Source: Bacteroides_D sp963546395 (GTDB lineage: Bacteria; Bacteroidota; Bacteroidia; Bacteroidales; CAJPTX01). Taken from it: a stretch of DNA of 64,000 bases. The notes beneath the pieces are model-generated. The model had not been told where the DNA came from, did no database searches, and saw only the letters and a list, made by a program, of their open reading frames with translations. Position 1 is the first letter of the stretch, and the number at the start of each line of letters is the position of its first letter. Made by a program: the position numbers and the translations under genes. The stretch is taken from assembly GCA_963546395.1 (NCBI GenBank), contig CAUUMS010000001.1, forward strand, positions 1 through 64,000, in the 5' to 3' direction. Below, piece by piece: positions 60,889-64,000 of this stretch.

Positions 60889-61560
60889 ATGACAGTGGCC
60901 GAATGTCTCAACGAGGTACGCACCACCATTCCCCAGGGGGTAACGCTGGTGGCCGTGTCGAAGACGCACCCCGTGGAACGCCTGATGGAGGCTTACGAGG
61001 CGGGACAACGCATCTTTGGCGAGAATCGCGTGCAAGAGCTGGCGACCAAGGCCCCGCAGATGCCCCCCGACGTGGAGTGGCACCTGATTGGGCATCTCCA
61101 GCGTAACAAGGTGCGGCAGGTGTTGCCGCTGGTGCGCATGATCCACTCGGTGGACAGCCTGCGGCTGCTGGAGACCATTGCCGAAGAGGCCTCGCGGTTG
61201 GGGCGCACGGTGGACTGCCTGCTGGAGGTGCACATTGCCCGCGAGAGCACGAAAACGGGCTTCAGCCCCGAGGAGGTGCAAGACGTGATGAGCCAATTAC
61301 GCCCCGAGACCTACCCCCACGTGCGTTTCCGGGGCCTAATGGGCATGGCCTCATTCACCGACGACGAGGCCACGGTGCAGGCGGAGTTTCGCTCCCTGCG
61401 GCAGCTCTTCGACCGTCTACGAGATGAGCATGGGCCCGCACTTGGGGGTATATTCAACACGCTCTCCATGGGCATGTCGGGCGACTACCTCACCGCCATC
61501 GCATGCGGCAGCACCATGGTGCGGGTGGGGAGCGCCATCTTCGGCCGTAGGGATCGGTAG
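60889..61560 (+). CDS. YggS/PROSC family pyridoxal phosphate homeostasis protein
   Basis: 223 residues from ATG 60889 (MTVAECLNEVRTT); 31 upstream in-frame codons run through the promoter. Binds PLP at Lys25 in VAVSKTHPVE. Family motifs include FGENRVQEL, WHLIGHLQRNKV and LSMGMSGDY (PLP-phosphate binding). It buffers PLP and has no known catalytic activity. Confidence 0.94.
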   Translation: MTVAECLNEVRTTIPQGVTLVAVSKTHPVERLMEAYEAGQRIFGENRVQELATKAPQMPPDVEWHLIGHLQRNKVRQVLPLVRMIHSVDSLRLLETIAEEASRLGRTVDCLLEVHIARESTKTGFSPEEVQDVMSQLRPETYPHVRFRGLMGMASFTDDEATVQAEFRSLRQLFDRLRDEHGPALGGIFNTLSMGMSGDYLTAIACGSTMVRVGSAIFGRRDR

Positions 61561-61651
61561 CATCCCACCTCTCGAGCCGTGGCAGGCTGGGAGCAACAGC
61601 TCCCCGGGGCACGGGCGTGAGCAATAACCACAGGCAAAAAGCAATAGCACA

Positions 61652-62626
61652 ATGGGCAAGTTAAGCACGCAGTACATGGGGCTCTCCCTACGGAGCCCCT
61701 ACGTGGCCAGCAGCTCGGGGCTCACGGAGAAGGTGGCCAGCCTGGTGGCACTCGACCAAGCCGGCATTGGCGCGGTGGTGCTGAAATCGCTCTTCGAGGA
61801 GCAGATTATGGGTCTGACGGGCTCGATCTGGGAGGGCGAGAGCGACCCCGAGTCCTACGAGGCCATCAGGAGCTACACGGAGGCGCGCGAGGTGGGGGCC
61901 TACCTGCGCACCATACGCGATGCCAAGGCCTCCTGCGGGGTGCCCATCATCGCCAGCATCAGCTGCACGGTGCGAGGCCGATGGGAGGAGTTTGCTAAGC
62001 AGATGGCCGAGGCAGGTGCCGATGCGCTAGAGGTGAACATCTTCCTCCTGCCCACCGATGCCACACGCCCCGCCGCGGACTACGAGCGGCTCTACGTGGA
62101 CACGGTGAAACGGGTGGTGGAGCAGGTGTCGATTCCGGTGTCGGTGAAGCTGGCACGCATGTTCACCAACCCGCTCCACATGATGAGTCAGCTCAGCTAC
62201 GTGGGCGCCAAGGGGTGCATCTTGTTCAATCGCTACTACGAGCCCGACATCGATTTGGCCAGCATGAAGCTAGTGCCCGGGGAGATGTTTTCCACCCCGG
62301 GAGAGCTGATCCAGACGCTCCGCTGGGTGGCCATGGGAACCTCGCAGATCGAGCCGCTGGACATTGGAGTTTCTACCGGCGTGCACACGGCCCACGAGGC
62401 GGCCAAAGCCATTCTGGCGGGTGCTTGCGTAACGCAGGTGTGCACGGCACTCTATCAGCACGGGCCCGCGTACGTGTCGCAGCTCAATGACGAGCTAGAA
62501 CGGCTAATCGAGGAGCATGGGTTTAGCAATCTGGCCGCCATGCGAGGACGGATGGATTACGCCCACGCGGGCAACCCGGCCATGTTCGAGCGCAGCCAGT
62601 TCATGATCTACTACGCATCCAGGTAG
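61652..62626 (+). CDS. Dihydroorotate dehydrogenase-like flavoprotein
   Basis: 324 residues. A TIM-barrel flavoprotein pattern: SPYVASSSGLTE near the start, PIIASISC, ADALEVNIFLLP, IPVSVKLA and IDIGVSTGVHTAHEAAKAILAGA (last seen as GVSTGVHTAHEAAKAILAGA, 20 residues). It belongs to the dihydroorotate dehydrogenase-like group distinct from classical PyrD; catalytic Cys/Ser of PyrD are not evident, so pyrimidine synthesis is not assured. It starts 91 bases after the YggS gene. Confidence 0.85.
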   Translation: MGKLSTQYMGLSLRSPYVASSSGLTEKVASLVALDQAGIGAVVLKSLFEEQIMGLTGSIWEGESDPESYEAIRSYTEAREVGAYLRTIRDAKASCGVPIIASISCTVRGRWEEFAKQMAEAGADALEVNIFLLPTDATRPAADYERLYVDTVKRVVEQVSIPVSVKLARMFTNPLHMMSQLSYVGAKGCILFNRYYEPDIDLASMKLVPGEMFSTPGELIQTLRWVAMGTSQIEPLDIGVSTGVHTAHEAAKAILAGACVTQVCTALYQHGPAYVSQLNDELERLIEEHGFSNLAAMRGRMDYAHAGNPAMFERSQFMIYYASR

Positions 62627-62776
62627 GGCCCATCGTTCCAGCACGAGCCGTCGCCTAACACTGCATGCATGCGGGGGGAAGACGCTCGTAACGCTTTGGT
62701 GCACAAGCCAGTACCCACTGCGCGCAACGGGGGTATTGACGTTCGCCAGACGGAGGAGCACGCCCCCAAACGGGCC

Positions 62777-63337
62777 TTACTGCTTCGCCTCACGCTCGGC
62801 GTTGAGGGCTTGCTGTAGGAGGGTGGACGCGGTGCTGTACATCTCGTCCACAAGGCAGGCGGAGTGCTGCGGCAGCTTATCGTTGCGCAACGCCTTAAGG
62901 GCCGCCTGGGCAAGGCGTATCGTCTCCACATTCGCCCACCCGAGGGCCATCTCCAGGGCCGTAATGGCCTCGATGACCACGGGCAAATGGGGGTGTGGCA
63001 GGCAGGCTACCAGCTGCGGGATCAACGGCGCAAAGTTCATCCGATTTTGCCAGGCTACCGACAGCAGGCGGGCCAACCTATCGGGCTGGCTCTCCTGGGA
63101 TATGGCCTCCCCGAGGATGGGCACGAGCTCGGAGTACTTCACGTCCTCAAGCAGCACGAGGGCCCGGCGTAGGGTGTCCTCGTCGGACTCCGGGGAGCGC
63201 ACCAGGTCGATAAGCCCCTGCATCAAAGACGTGTCCTCGAGGCCCCGGATGCTCTCCATGGCCTCATCGCGCTGCTGAGGTGTCCCCTGCGCGAGCGTTA
63301 TGAGAAGCTGCGTGTTGTCGTTACGTTTTGCTTCCAT
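62777..63337 (-). CDS. HEAT-like repeat protein, unknown
   Basis: 186 residues from ATG 63337 (MEAKRNDNTQLLITLAQG); codons upstream to 63400 are out of family style. All-helical, with repeated hydrophobic-charged patterns (GLIDLVRSPESDEDTLRRAL, VPILGEAISQESQPDRLARL) that suggest HEAT/armadillo-like repeats. No signal peptide. Function unknown. It faces plsY across a divergent promoter region. Confidence 0.75.
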   Translation of the reverse strand: MEAKRNDNTQLLITLAQGTPQQRDEAMESIRGLEDTSLMQGLIDLVRSPESDEDTLRRALVLLEDVKYSELVPILGEAISQESQPDRLARLLSVAWQNRMNFAPLIPQLVACLPHPHLPVVIEAITALEMALGWANVETIRLAQAALKALRNDKLPQHSACLVDEMYSTASTLLQQALNAEREAKQ

Positions 63338-63420
63338 GCGTTGAAACGATCGACGCTTCGCAGCGGCCAGAAACCCGCAATGATCGGGCTCGCATGCCAC
63401 GTATCGCTACGAAACTTTGG

Positions 63421-63439
63421 CAAAAATAGGCTATTTTTG
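63421..63439. promoter_or_regulatory. Palindrome holding two face-to-face -7 elements
   Basis: The perfect palindrome CAAAAATAG-G-CTATTTTTG contains TATTTTTG on each strand: 63432-63439 for the plus strand (plsY, start 63464) and 63421-63428 for the minus strand (HEAT-like gene, start 63337). Divergent transcription may start from overlapping promoters. Confidence 0.55.
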
Positions 63440-63463
63440 TCAGTCAATCCTAACACGCTCACC

Positions 63464-64000
63464 ATGATTCATGCGCTACTGCTAATTCTCTACGTGGGAA
63501 TGGCCTACCTGCTTGGCAGCATCCCCACTGCGGTGTGGCTAGGGAAGAGGCTCTACCACGTGGATGTGCGTGAGCATGGGAGTCGCAACGCAGGGGCCAC
63601 CAACACGATCCGCGTGCTGGGGATACGGATTGGTCTAGCGGTGCTCGCCATTGACGTAGCCAAAGGCTTTGCCGCCGTGCAGCTGGCGCGGTTGGCTCCG
63701 TGGCTGCTGCCTGGGGATTGGGCTCTGGATCTTCTGCGTATCGGGCTGGGACTGGCTGCATTCTTTGGGCATCTGTTCCCCGTGTTTGCCAAGTTCAAGG
63801 GGGGGAAGGGCGTGGCCACCCTGCTCGGGGTGGTGCTGGCCCTGGAGCCGCTGGCAGCCCTCAGCGCGCTGGGGGTATTTGCGCTGACGCTAACCGTAAC
63901 GCGCTACGTGTCGCTGGGCTCGATGCTGGCAGGGCTCTCGTTCCCGCTGTTTGCCTACTTCGCCTACGGGGAGCGCAGCGTGCCGATGACTGTGTTCAAC
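63464..64000 (+). CDS. plsY: Acyl-phosphate glycerol-3-phosphate acyltransferase PlsY (C-terminus cut by window edge)
   Basis: First step of phospholipid synthesis at the inner membrane, using acyl-phosphate. 179 codons are visible before the window ends. Several transmembrane segments are present. The three family motifs read GSIPT, HGSRNAGATN and FKGGKGVAT, with RYVSLGSM following. Start ATG 63464 lies 25 bases after the palindromic promoter. Confidence 0.95.
   Translation, partial: MIHALLLILYVGMAYLLGSIPTAVWLGKRLYHVDVREHGSRNAGATNTIRVLGIRIGLAVLAIDVAKGFAAVQLARLAPWLLPGDWALDLLRIGLGLAAFFGHLFPVFAKFKGGKGVATLLGVVLALEPLAALSALGVFALTLTVTRYVSLGSMLAGLSFPLFAYFAYGERSVPMTVFN

Overview
The window comes from a fairly GC-rich genome of the phylum Bacteroidota, most likely order Bacteroidales and close to Porphyromonas/Porphyromonadaceae. 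The evidence is a sodium/proton-pumping Rnf operon that begins with rseC, the type IX secretion (T9SS) gene porQ beside cmk and ispH, a surface protein ending in a T9SS sorting domain, DUF4199, DUF2795 and DUF2807 proteins, and promoters of the Bacteroidetes form TTTG-N19-21-TAnnTTTG (clearest before tRNA-Asn and lolD). Base composition and gene style are even throughout. I see no prophage, insertion sequence, CRISPR array or obvious foreign island.

Layout. 1-4.7 kb (minus): rseC-rnfB-rnfC-rnfD-rnfG, with rnfG cut by the window edge. 5-10.4 kb (minus): psd, tig-clpP, efp, a SpoIIE-type phosphatase and a YhbP-like protein. 10.7-19.8 kb: ECF-like sigma factor, alkaline phosphatase, a convergent HI0933-type flavoprotein, tRNA-Asn, metK, arginine deiminase, a TrmH-type RNA methyltransferase and a predicted outer-membrane protein. 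20-22.8 kb (minus): DUF4199 protein, GT2 glycosyltransferase and a duplicated membrane protein. 23.2-26 kb: a 924-residue BspA-like/Ig-like T9SS cargo with three near-identical 249-bp repeats. 26-34 kb (minus): ppdK, thrS-infC-rpmI-rplT, a DUF2795 protein, cobalamin adenosyltransferase and a LolD-type ATPase. 34.5-42.7 kb (plus): pepD, then a TolC/adaptor/RND efflux operon ending in a small PII-like protein. 43-50.3 kb: ogt, thioesterase-porQ-cmk-ispH-manA, a lipoprotein, a small membrane protein and a shrunken methyltransferase relative. 50.4-57.8 kb: tgt-lptG (minus), Sua5 (plus), then a DUF2807 beta-helix lipoprotein, lpdA and rlmD (all minus). 57.9-64 kb: an NtrC-type response regulator with its histidine kinase, a YggS-type PLP protein, a dihydroorotate-dehydrogenase-like protein, a HEAT-like protein and the start of plsY.

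Most genes are core metabolism and translation. The surface theme is T9SS: porQ supplies part of the machinery, and the protein at 23.2 kb is a likely cargo. The best leads for new biology are: (1) the RnfG C-terminal tail, which reiterates a DGSTGAS unit resembling the flavinylation motif of RnfG/NqrC proteins; (2) a dispersed imperfect palindrome of about 64-72 bp in three intergenic regions; (3) infC apparently starting at a non-AUG codon (ATC) behind a perfect Shine-Dalgarno; and (4) a methyltransferase-family protein that has lost its SAM-binding core. No wholly new multi-gene system stands out.
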